From: an uncultured Bacteroidales bacterium
GTDB lineage: Bacteria; Bacteroidota; Bacteroidia; Bacteroidales; P3
DNA length: 5,926 nucleotides
Assembly: GCA_947174375.1 (NCBI GenBank)
Contig: CAMWIS010000099.1
Span: 1 to 5,926, forward strand
Reading direction: 5' to 3'
Part shown: one piece after another, positions 1 through 5,926 of the stretch
How positions within the stretch are numbered: position 1 is the stretch's first letter
Layout of the letters: the number at the start of each line of letters is the position of its first letter
Notes under the pieces: generated by a model
The model's input: only the letters and a program-made list of their open reading frames with translations
Told to the model about the DNA's origin: nothing
The model's database searches: none
Program-made: the position numbers and the translations under genes

Positions 1-3000
1 CTAAGTACTCGACCGTCTGCCACACGATTCCCTTGGCCTTGCCGATGGACCCGCCCCAAACGCTGGAAACCGTGGGAATGCCGACCGTCAACGGCGTGAA
101 GCTGCACGTCAAGCCGGCCGATGGCCTGAGCGTCATCGTTATCAAGAGCAAGAACAACATCAATGTAAAACCGAGCGGCAAGCTTAAGAAAGGCAGCAAA
201 ATCGGCACCGACGCCGAAGTGGTGGACATCTTGGATGCGGAAAAGACCTGGGATGTGCCCATGACGTCCGGCGAGGGTTGCTATTTCGTCGCCTACACGG
301 TCAACACGAGCAATCCGGACAATTACACCTATGCCACGACCCAACGGCTTTGGTGCCCCGCCCGCGCCGCCTACAACGGCCTGCCGGGCCTGCTCGACAT
401 GAGCAAGGAGACGTGCGGTATTCCCAACAAGGAACTGGATGGCATGTCGCTCACGACGAAAAGCTGGCAGGATATCGAGAAGACTACTTACCGCGATATG
501 CCCTTGGGTTGGACGCGCGAATACACGATGGCGAACAACCAACAGTATGAGGCCTTCGGTCTCGGCGCCCCGAACTATGCCAAAAACGTGCCGTCGGCGT
601 TGACCACCAAAATCGTGGCCGCGGCCACGACGGACGCCATCACGGTGCCCATTCTGCTTGACAAGAACCGCATCATAGTAACCTACCAAGTGCAATACTG
701 GAAGGCCGACGCCAGCGGCGGAGTGGAGGCGGACTCCCCCAACACCAACGACCAGTTCGAAATCCAGTACGCCCTCGGCAACGGGGCCTGGCAGAGTGCC
801 GCCACCTGGAAAGGCAATACGCTGCCCGCCAAGGACGAGAACAATGTCTATCATCTGAGCTACACGCTTGTAAACGACAACCTGAAGGGGCAATATATCC
901 GCTTCCGCTTTATCCTCAAGGCTGCGGCGCGTACCGCCAACGCCAACTGCATCGCCATCAAGGCTTTGGAAATCAAGGAGGACAAGCTTTGCCAAACGCC
1001 CACCAACCTTGCGCAGACCATCAACCAAACCATCACCACCCAGTTCCCGATTACGTGGTCGGACCCCAACCCCACCAAGGCCTCCTCTTACCTCGTTGCC
1101 TACAAACGCGCCGAGGCCGCCGGTGACTGGACGGAAAAAACCGTGAACACCAACAACGCCACGCTGACCGGCCTGCGCAGCAGCACCACCTATCTGGTAC
1201 GGGTTACCGCGGTTTGCGGCGCCGACGGGGACTCCTACCCCTCCGACACCGCCTACATGACCACGGCCTATACGTTCCCCTATATGGAAGCGATGATGCA
1301 GCGCGATACGGTGGTCAAAATCCAAGGCTCGGCCGCCCAGATTCCCACTTACAGCCCGTTCCCGGGCAAGGCCCTGCTCTCGTACATTACCCGGCGTGAC
1401 GGCGGCGTAAACACCTATACGGGCCAGTTGCCCAACAGCGGCAACGCCAGCATGACGCTGTCCTCCGGCGACGGTTCCGACCTCGGGGTATTCTGCCACT
1501 ACAGCACCTACAACAACAAGGCCAAAATCAGGGTAAGCGACGGCCACGGCAATATGCGCACGCCGTACGAAGCCGTGGGCGTGGGCGAACAAGCCCAGTA
1601 CGCCTGGCTGGTGACGCCGGTTATCTACTTGACCAACCTGGAAGAAGGGGAACCGCTAACGGTTCGCTTCAAGGCCACCAGCGCGTCGAGCAACCTCGGT
1701 GTCGTTTGGGAAAAAGGCTCGGTGGGCAGCAAATACAGCAGCACGTCGTTGCAGGTTTTGGTGTCCAACACCGGCAGCTTCAGCAAGAACAACGTGATTG
1801 GCACGGTAAACATAGGCAACGAGACCATCAACGGCACGGAGTATGAATTTGACCTGACCTCGCCGCTGACCGGCAGCGTACAGGTGGCGTTCTACTATGC
1901 CAACCCGAACTACATCAACCCCAACAACCAGACCGCCATTGAAAACAACGACGACTACATGACGTTCGAAATCTTTGACGTACGGTTGGAATACAAGAAC
2001 CAGGTGGCCATTTGCCCGCCGCTGGAAGGCTTGGAACGTACGTTCCTGACGCCGCACAGCGCCACGTTTACGTGGGCGCCCAGCGACTCGGCCAAGTATT
2101 ACGACTTTGCCTACGGCCCCGCGGACGAGGAGGAATACGCGAATGTCGTCAAACTGACGGACGCCGAATACACGATGACCGAATTGGACGATGAACGGGA
2201 ATATAAGGTTATGGTAACCGGCTACTGCGACGAGGAAGGCGAAAACGCCGCCCCCGACCCGCTGACGGCCACGTTCACCACGCCGGAAGCCTGCCATGTG
2301 CCCACCGGCTTTAAGGTTCAGGACGTGACCTACTACGGCGCCACGTTTATCTCCAAGCAAGACCAAGGCATTTTGGACGAACGGGAGGTGCGCGTGGTTT
2401 CGACCGACAACCTCTTGACCAAGTACTTCAAGCAGCCCAAAGACACGTTGGTTCAGAAAAGCGGCCTGTACGACAATACGTCTTACTCGGCCGTAACGCG
2501 TGCCATCTGCCGCTACGGCGCGGGCTCGGTGGATACCAGTGCGTGGAGCAACGCCGTTACGTTTACCACGCCCGTGGATCCCGCCAACCTGCCGGATACG
2601 TTCGACGTTAAGGTGGCCATTGCGCCGGCCGGTGCCGGTCTTGTAACGGGCGCCAAAAAGTACGTGGAAGGCGAAACCATCACGCTGACGGCCACGGCCA
2701 ACGCGGGCTATATCTTCAAAGGCTGGGTGTTGGACGACGATACGGTAAGCCGTACCGCCACCTACACGCGCATGGCCAAGTTGGAAGATGAAGAGGAGGA
2801 AACGAACGTCAAAACGCACCTGCTCGACTTCAAGGCCGTGTTCCGCAAAGTACATATCATTACCGTGAACACGCAGCCTACGGGTACGACCGGCGGTACG
2901 GTAACGGGCGCGGGCACCTATGACGACGGCGTGGAAGTAACGCTGACGGCTACGCCCAAATCGACCTATATCTTCCAGGAATGGCAGAACGCCGATGGCG

Positions 3001-5926
3001 ATCAGGTTTCCACGAACGAGACCTATAAGTTTACGCCTACGGCCAACACCACCTTGACGGCGGTGTTCCGTCTTAAACAATACTTTACGTTGGATGCGCA
3101 GGTAACGCCGAACGCCGACTGGGGCTCGGTTACCTATAACCCGCAACCCAACGAAGACGACCAATATTCGGAAGGCAGAGCGGTAACGCTGACCGCCGTA
3201 CCCGCCCAATACTGCAAGTTTGTGGCCTGGAAAGACGCCGACGGCAACACGCTGGGCACGAACCTGACTTATACGGTGACCATGGACGCCAACAAGGCGG
3301 TCAAGGCCGAGTTTGCGCAACTCCGCTACACGGTAACGCTCAAATCCGACCCGAACACCAACTACGGTACCATCAAGGGTACTTCGGGCAGCACGACCAC
3401 GGGCGGTACGTTTGTGGCCGGTACCACGCGCCGCTTGGTGGCCCAACCCAAATCGGGCTACGAATTCGTAAAATGGATGAGCGGAACCAAGCAGATGGGC
3501 ACCGACACCGTGTTGACGTTCGTATTGTCGCGCGACACCACGATAACGGCTTACTTCAAGGAAAAAGAAAATCTTGACATCAAGGTGAACATTGAACCGG
3601 CCAACGCCGGTACGGTAACGGGCGCGGGCAAGGTTAAACGCGGCGAGAACGCCGTTTTGAAGGCCACCCCCGCCGCGCACTATGCGTTCAAGGAATGGCG
3701 CCGTCTGGACAACAGCACGGTTAAGTCCAACCCCTATACGTTTAAGCCCGAACGCGACTACACGTTTACGGCGGTGTTCCGCAACCTGGAACAATATACC
3801 ATTGCGGTGACGACGGACGGCCACGGCTCGGCGACGGGCGGCGGCACGTTTGAAGAAGGCTCGAACGTGACGGTGACGGCTACCGCCAACGCCAACTACT
3901 ATTTTGTAGAATGGCAGGATGAAGAAGGCAGCACGCTGAGCACGGACGAGACCTACACGTTTAAGGCCGAGGGCAACGTCACCGTGAAGGCGGTATTTGC
4001 CGCGGACGATCAATATACGGTAACGCTGCAACGTTCACCGTCTTCCGCCGCCGGTACGGTGAGTGGCGCGGGTTCCTATTTTGAAAATGACGAGGTAACG
4101 ATTACCGCCACGCCCAACAAGGGCTATCGGTTCCTGTATTGGTTGAAGAAGGACGGCACCACCCAGGTTACGGACAACCCCTACACGTTTAACGCGTTGG
4201 GCCGCGACATGGTGTTTACGGCCGTATTCGAAGCGCTTTGCGAGATTAAGGTAACCGTTGACCCCGCGGGCGCCGCCCGGGTAACCGGTGCCAAAACCTA
4301 CGAAGCGGGCGACGAAGTAACGCTGACGGCCACGGTGGACGATGAGTATGTATTTGTGGAATGGCGCGACGAAAACGGCGTTAAGCTGAGCACCGACAAC
4401 CCCTATACGTTTACCGCCGCCACCAGCATGAACATCAAGGCCGTGCTCCGCGAAAAGAACTACTACAGCATCGACGTTCCCTGCGTGGGCGACGATGAGG
4501 ATGAAAACGACCCGGGTACCGTAAGCTTCTCCGCGGGCAACGACGGCACCTGGATGGAAGGCAGCTCCGTGACGATGACGGCCACCCCCGCCCAGTACTA
4601 CGAATTTGTGGAATGGCAGGATAAGGACGGCAATAAGTTGAGCGAGAACGCTTCCTATACGTTCGTCATTTCGAAGGATACGACGTTTACGGCCGTGTTC
4701 TCGCGTCTGCAATACACCGTGACGCTGGTATCCAACCCGAGCAAGGACTACGGTACCATCAACGGTACGTCGGGCAGCGCGTCGGACGGCGGTACGTTTG
4801 ACGCCGGCTCCAAACGCCGTCTGGAAGCCAAACCCAAATCGGGCTACGAATTCGTCAAGTGGATGAGCGGCTCCACGGAGTTGGGCACCAACCCCGTCTA
4901 TGAGTTCATCCTGACGCAAGACATCACGATAACGGCTTACTTCCAAGAAAAGCAAGACCTTAACATCAATGTGACCGTATCGCCGGCCAACGCCGGTACG
5001 GTAACGGGTGCGGGTCCGTTCAAACGCGGCAACAATGTCGTTTTGACGGCCATCCCCGCCAACGAATACAAGTTCCTGTATTGGGAAAGAATTGACGGCA
5101 CCCAGCATGAGGACAACCCCTACACGCTGGTACAGCCCAAGCGCGACTACTCGTTCACGGCCAAATTCCGCGCCAAAGCACAGTACACCGTTACGGTGAT
5201 GAACGTGCCGAGCAACGCGGCCGGTACGGTGGCCAAGACGGGTCTGCTGGAAAACGGCAAGGCGCTGGAAGACGCCACCGTCAAACTGACGGCCACTCCC
5301 GCCGACGGCTACACGTTTGTGGAATGGCAGGATAAGGACGGCAACCGGGTAGGCACCGACTTGACCTATACGTTTACGGCCACGGCCAATGTGGTTTACA
5401 AAGCCGTATTCGATGAAAGACCCTTGGAACAATACACGGTGACGCTGCTGAGAGACCCCGAAGCCGGCGGTAGAATCTTCGGCGACGGTGCCTATACCGA
5501 AGGCGAAGAGGCGACGATCCGCGCCACGGCCAACAAGGGCTATACGTTTGTGGGCTGGTACAACGGCAACACGCTCGTTGCGTCCGAAAACCCCTATAAG
5601 TTTACGCCGACGGCCGACGTAACCTATACGGCCAAGTTTACGGCCAACCCCACGGTTGACGTAGCGGTAACGGTTCGTCTGGGCGAAACGCCCGATGCCA
5701 CGGTGGGTACGGTAACGGGTGCCGGCAGCTACGAAAAGGGCCAACCGGTAACGTTGACGGCCACCCCCGCCTCCGAAGACTATATCTTCTCGGGCTGGCG
5801 CGACCTTGACAACGACGATGAGCTGATTGGCTCGGCCAACCCCTATACGTTTACGCCCGCCGCCAATGTTTCCAATGTGAACTATGCGGCCGTATTCCGT
5901 GAAAAGTTTGAAGTGACGCTGAACAT
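1..5926 (+). CDS. Giant modular surface/secreted protein, partial at both ends (jelly-roll + FN3 head, InlB-type repeat stalk)
   Basis: Seen: reading from position 3, every codon to 5924 is a sense codon (1,974 residues), and the frame is open at both window edges. The first ATG in frame (position 45) has no purine-rich site before it and no signal peptide after it, so the true start is upstream. Domains in order: unassigned beta-rich segment 1-156, jelly-roll 157-329, FN3 330-422, jelly-roll 423-670, FN3 671-763, FN3 764-859, then at least 14 InlB-like repeats from 868 on. No membrane segment or catalytic motif is visible. Known: in Bacteroidota this mix is typical of large extracellular adhesin-like proteins, often exported by T9SS. 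Inferred: the head presents binding domains and the repeats act as a stalk or spacer. The ligand is unknown. The product could also be annotated 'InlB B-repeat-containing protein' or 'choice-of-anchor J domain-containing protein'. Confidence 0.93.
3..470 (+). other. N-terminal visible segment, beta-rich, unassigned
   Basis: Residues 1-156 of the visible protein. It alternates hydrophobic and polar residues in short strands (for example VKLHVKPADGLSVIVIKSK, and later YFVAYTVNTS), as in an immunoglobulin-like or other beta-sandwich domain. It holds four cysteines, at VCHT, GCYF, WCPA and TCGI. The WCPA cysteine near residue 118 may open the next module, since in this protein a Cys followed by Pro often marks a domain start. 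The TTKSW..I.K stretch at the end leads into the first jelly-roll. I do not recognise a family, and the segment is cut by the window edge, so it may be the tail of a domain that starts upstream. Confidence 0.5.
471..989 (+). other. Jelly-roll domain 1 (choice-of-anchor J / cleaved-adhesin / MAM-like)
   Basis: Residues about 157-329. The segment opens with MPLGWTREY, resembling the 'P.GW' start of choice-of-anchor J domains, where a short aromatic motif precedes the first strand. Central strands follow (ITVPILLDKN, IIVTYQVQYW). Then comes FEIQYALGNGAWQ, which matches the family's 'l.V.vS.dGg.W' strand. The end is IRFRFILKAAA...CIAIKALEIKE, in the place of the usual 'v.i.f.......yiDdv.v'. No catalytic residues are visible. 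Known: such beta-sandwiches bind carbohydrate or protein in Bacteroidota surface proteins. The match is by pattern only, and the ligand is not predictable. The acidic Asn/Asp-rich loop around residue 245 (DSPNTNDQ) could hold a metal ion, which is speculative. Confidence 0.6.
990..1268 (+). other. Fibronectin type III domain 1
   Basis: Residues 330-422. It starts CQTPTNLAQT, continues with the B strand (FPITWSDP, with the conserved Trp), the C strand (SSYLVAYKRA) and the typical ATLTGLRSSTTYLVRVTAVC, and ends YPSDTAYMTT. The 'L.gL...T.Y.v.V.A.c' pattern is diagnostic of FN3. The Cys at residue 330 and the one at 405 are spaced as in Bacteroidota FN3 domains that staple the first strand to the F strand. 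It sits directly between two jelly-roll domains, so it probably acts as a rigid linker. Confidence 0.85.
1269..2012 (+). other. Jelly-roll domain 2 (choice-of-anchor J / cleaved-adhesin-like)
   Basis: Residues about 423-670. It opens YTFPYMEAM, in the place of the family's 'FPYtE.FE'. An aromatic and Ser/Gly-rich region follows (MTLSSGDGSDLGVFCHYS). Next come WLVTPVIYLTNLEEGEPLTVRFKA, which corresponds to the 'li TP.idLs....ptLsF.y' strand pair (residues about 535-558), then LQVLVSNTGSFS, the 'v.vStdg.sf' strand, then VQVAFYYANPN, and finally YMTFEIFDVRLEY, the closing 'iyiDdv.v' strand. This is the better matched of the two jelly-rolls. It is followed with no gap by an FN3 domain starting at ICPP. 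Confidence 0.75.
2013..2291 (+). other. Fibronectin type III domain 2
   Basis: Residues 671-763. It starts CPPLEGLERT, continues HSATFTWAPSDSAKYYDFAYG (B and C strands with the conserved Trp and Tyr), then YTMTELDDEREYKVMVTGYC, and ends PLTATFTTPEA. 'L.dereY.V.V.gyC' is the FN3 E-F region. Cys 671 and Cys 742 can pair. The domain is acidic, with many Asp and Glu, and joins the next FN3 with no linker. Confidence 0.85.
2292..2579 (+). other. Fibronectin type III domain 3 (divergent)
   Basis: Residues 764-859. It starts CHVPTGFKVQ, with GATFISKQDQG where the B strand Trp would normally be, so the core Trp is lost. It continues LYDNTSYSAVTRAICRYGAGSVDTSAWSNAVTFTTP, a clear FN3 C-terminal half ('l.d.T.Y...vra.C..g..S.wS..v.FtT'). 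Cys 764 and Cys 836 can pair. It is the last domain of the head. The following VDPANLPDTFD is a short Pro/Asp linker into the repeat stalk. Confidence 0.78.
2604..2846 (+). repeat. InlB-type repeat 1 (81 residues)
   Basis: Core motifs GAGLVTGAKKY, ITLTATANAGYIFKGW and FKAVFR. It carries an insertion near its end with a run of acidic residues (LEDEEEET, about residues 928-935), in place of the short PYTF turn of other copies. It is the first unit after the FN3 domains, so the insertion may adapt the junction. Confidence 0.85.
2847..3071 (+). repeat. InlB-type repeat 2 (75 residues)
   Basis: Canonical unit with GGTVTGAGTY, VTLTATPKSTYIFQEW, NETYKFTPTA and LTAVFR. It begins the first block of the higher-order duplication and has the same length as repeat 8. 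Confidence 0.88.
3072..3320 (+). repeat. InlB-type repeat 3 (83 residues)
   Basis: Has GSVTYNPQPNEDDQYSEG, where the usual GTVTGAG loop is enlarged and acidic, then VTLTAVPAQYCKFVAW and VKAEFAQ. Length and the PAQY motif match repeat 9, which also has an enlarged acidic loop. It contains one of the three cysteines of the stalk. Confidence 0.85.
3321..3566 (+). repeat. InlB-type repeat 4 (82 residues, RRL/PKSGYEF subtype)
   Basis: Differs from the other units. The first loop reads NYGTIKGTSGS, and the middle strand reads RRLVAQPKSGYEFVKWMSG in place of VTLTATP..GY.F..W. It ends ITAYFKEK. The only other copy of this subtype is repeat 10, of identical length, exactly 1,386 bases downstream, sharing a 25-base identical tract (3445-3469). 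Confidence 0.88.
3567..3782 (+). repeat. InlB-type repeat 5 (72 residues)
   Basis: Motifs PANAGTVTGAG, KRGENAVLKATP, FKEWRRLD, NPYTFKPERDY and FTAVFR. The partner is repeat 11 (PANAGTVTGAG, KRGNNVVLTAIP, PKRDY). A 26-base tract at 3597-3622 is identical to 4983-5008, again 1,386 bases apart. Confidence 0.88.
3783..4001 (+). repeat. InlB-type repeat 6 (73 residues)
   Basis: Motifs GHGSATGGGTFEEG, VTVTATANANYYFVEWQ, DETYTF and VKAVFA. It is a WQD..G type unit, like repeats 9 and 12. Confidence 0.87.
4002..4232 (+). repeat. InlB-type repeat 7 (77 residues)
   Basis: Motifs AAGTVSGAGSYFENDEVTITATPNKGYRFLYW, NPYTFNA and FTAVFE (written here as adjoining pieces of one unit). The in-frame TCA serine codon at 4035 in its first strand is one of only two TTA/CTA/TCA codons in the visible gene. 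Confidence 0.87.
4233..4457 (+). repeat. InlB-type repeat 8 (75 residues)
   Basis: Motifs PAGAARVTGAKTYEAG, VTLTATVDDEYVFVEW, DNPYTFTA and IKAVLRE. It has the same length as repeat 2, six units earlier. The VTGAK variant is shared with repeat 1. Confidence 0.87.
4458..4706 (+). repeat. InlB-type repeat 9 (83 residues, acidic loop)
   Basis: Starts with an acidic stretch VGDDEDENDPGTV, then WMEGSSVTMTATPAQYYEFVEWQDKDGN and FTAVFSR. It pairs with repeat 3 in length and position. A 29-base tract at 4605-4633 (FVEWQDKDGN region) is identical to 5316-5344 in repeat 12, the longest exact match between repeats that I found. Confidence 0.86.
4707..4952 (+). repeat. InlB-type repeat 10 (82 residues, RRL/PKSGYEF subtype)
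   Basis: Close relative of repeat 4: DYGTINGTSGS, RRLEAKPKSGYEFVKWMSG and ITITAYFQEK. The identical tract is at 4831-4855. The two copies differ mainly at surface-type positions and in the stretch before the last strand. Confidence 0.88.
4953..5177 (+). repeat. InlB-type repeat 11 (75 residues)
   Basis: Partner of repeat 5, with PANAGTVTGAG and KRGNN. Its middle part FLYWERIDGT..EDNPYT is more like repeat 7 (FLYWLKKDGT), which suggests mosaic descent. Ends FTAKFRAK. Confidence 0.87.
5178..5420 (+). repeat. InlB-type repeat 12 (81 residues)
   Basis: Motifs AAGTVAKTGLLENGKALED, VKLTATPADGYTFVEWQDKDGN, LTYTFTATA and YKAVFDE. The turn before VKLTATP is longer than usual (ENGKALEDA). It shares 29 identical bases with repeat 9. 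Confidence 0.86.
5421..5642 (+). repeat. InlB-type repeat 13 (74 residues)
   Basis: Motifs PEAGGRIFGDGAYTEGEEATIRATANKGYTFVGW, NPYKFTPTADV and YTAKFT (adjoining pieces of one unit). The GTVTGAG loop is changed to GRIFGDG. Confidence 0.86.
5643..5903 (+). repeat. InlB-type repeat 14 (87 residues)
   Basis: Longest complete unit. The first strand pair is lengthened (VRLGETPDATVGTVTGAG), and the later loop DLDNDDELIG is acidic, followed by NPYTFTPAA and YAAVFRE. The aspartate-rich DLDNDDE loop resembles calcium-loop spacing, but no consensus can be assigned. Confidence 0.85.
5904..5926 (+). repeat. Start of InlB-type repeat 15, cut by window end
   Basis: Only KFEVTLN is visible. It matches the opening strand (YTVTL) of the preceding units, so the array goes on beyond the window. 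Confidence 0.7.

Larger units (their letters stand above)
2604..5926 (+). repeat. Array of at least 14 tandem InlB B-type (Listeria-Bacteroides) repeats, continuing past the window
   Basis: From residue 868 the protein is an uninterrupted series of beta-rich repeats of 72-87 residues. The shared pattern is YTVTL.......GTVTGAG.Y..G..VTLTATP..GY.FV.W.d.dG......pYTF....d.t.tAVF. Each repeat ends with an A-V/Y/E-F core followed by a short charged linker. Known: this matches the divergent InlB B-repeat family, found in Listeria internalins and in many large Bacteroidota and Firmicutes surface proteins, where repeats form an elongated stalk. Repeat protein sequences differ clearly from one another, yet short DNA tracts (25-29 bases) are identical between non-adjacent copies. 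The fifteenth repeat is cut by the window edge. Confidence 0.9.

Noticed and set aside
45..47. First in-frame ATG as the gene start
   Set aside because: The frame is open upstream to the window edge with sensible protein (VCHTIPLALP). No signal peptide follows the ATG, and no ribosome-binding or promoter-like sequence precedes it.
278..550. 90-codon plus-strand frame and other short frames (1214-1399, 2012-2194, 860-1078, 1625-1837, 2513-2701)
   Set aside because: All lie wholly inside the long sense gene in other frames, with no recognisable protein features.
1656..4031. 791-codon minus-strand open frame
   Set aside because: It is exactly codon-aligned opposite the real gene, and its translation is a low-plausibility Arg/Gly/Val/His-rich string with no domain. 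It ends at the single CTA codon of the sense gene, so it is a by-product of codon bias and repeats.
4035..5744. 569-codon minus-strand open frame
   Set aside because: Same antisense register as the 791-codon frame. It ends at the single TCA codon of the sense gene and begins at a TTG rather than ATG. Its apparent repeats (RYRTG, VGRG) are mirror images of the sense repeats.
2604..5926. CRISPR array or DNA-level satellite repeat
   Set aside because: The repeat length is variable (216-261 bases), divergence is high at the DNA level and the reading frame is kept throughout. These are protein repeats, not CRISPR repeats and spacers.
2604..5926. Rhs/YD-repeat toxin or contact-dependent inhibition protein
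   Set aside because: The repeats lack the YD (Y-D-x-x-G-R-L) motif and filamentous haemagglutinin motifs. The GTVTGAG / VTLTATP / GY.F..W pattern fits InlB B-type repeats instead.

Overview
The whole 5,926-base window lies inside one protein-coding gene on the + strand. Codons start at position 3, and the frame stays open for 1,974 complete codons with no stop. It runs off both ends, so neither the start codon nor the stop codon is visible. There is no intergenic DNA, RNA gene, promoter, terminator, insertion sequence or CRISPR array in the window. Because a codon starting at nucleotide 3n is residue n of the visible part, residue numbers below are simply nucleotide/3.

The visible protein is a modular, beta-rich, probably secreted or surface-anchored giant (over 200 kDa for this part alone, by estimate). 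Its first 865 or so residues look like a 'head'. In order, these are an unassigned beta-rich segment (residues 1-156), a first jelly-roll domain of the choice-of-anchor J / cleaved-adhesin type (about 157-329), a fibronectin type III (FN3) domain (330-422), a second jelly-roll (about 423-670), and two more FN3 domains (671-763 and 764-859). From residue 868 to the window end is a 'stalk' of at least 14 complete tandem repeats of 72-87 residues plus the start of a fifteenth. These are the InlB B-repeat / Listeria-Bacteroides repeat type, with the pattern YTVTL..P...GTVTGAG.Y..G..VTLTATP..GY.FV.W.d..G......PYTFt...d.t.tAVF. The repeats show higher-order structure: repeats 2-5 and 8-11 start exactly 1,386 bases (462 residues) apart.

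The domain set (jelly-roll plus Cys-bracketed FN3 plus InlB-like repeats), the GC-rich codons and the strong use of ACG, GTA and TAT suggest a member of the Bacteroidota, most likely a Bacteroidales gut or oral commensal. This is inference from protein style, not a marker gene. In that group such proteins usually carry an N-terminal signal peptide and a C-terminal type IX secretion (T9SS) sorting domain. Both would lie outside this window.

Two long minus-strand open frames (1656-4031 and 4035-5744) are shadows. They lie codon-on-codon opposite the real frame and stay open because the real gene almost never uses TTA, CTA or TCA. The only two such codons are CTA at 1656 and TCA at 4035, and these are exactly the stops of the two shadows. 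I see no multi-gene system here. The points of interest are the giant repeat protein itself, its duplication history and the near-complete codon avoidance.
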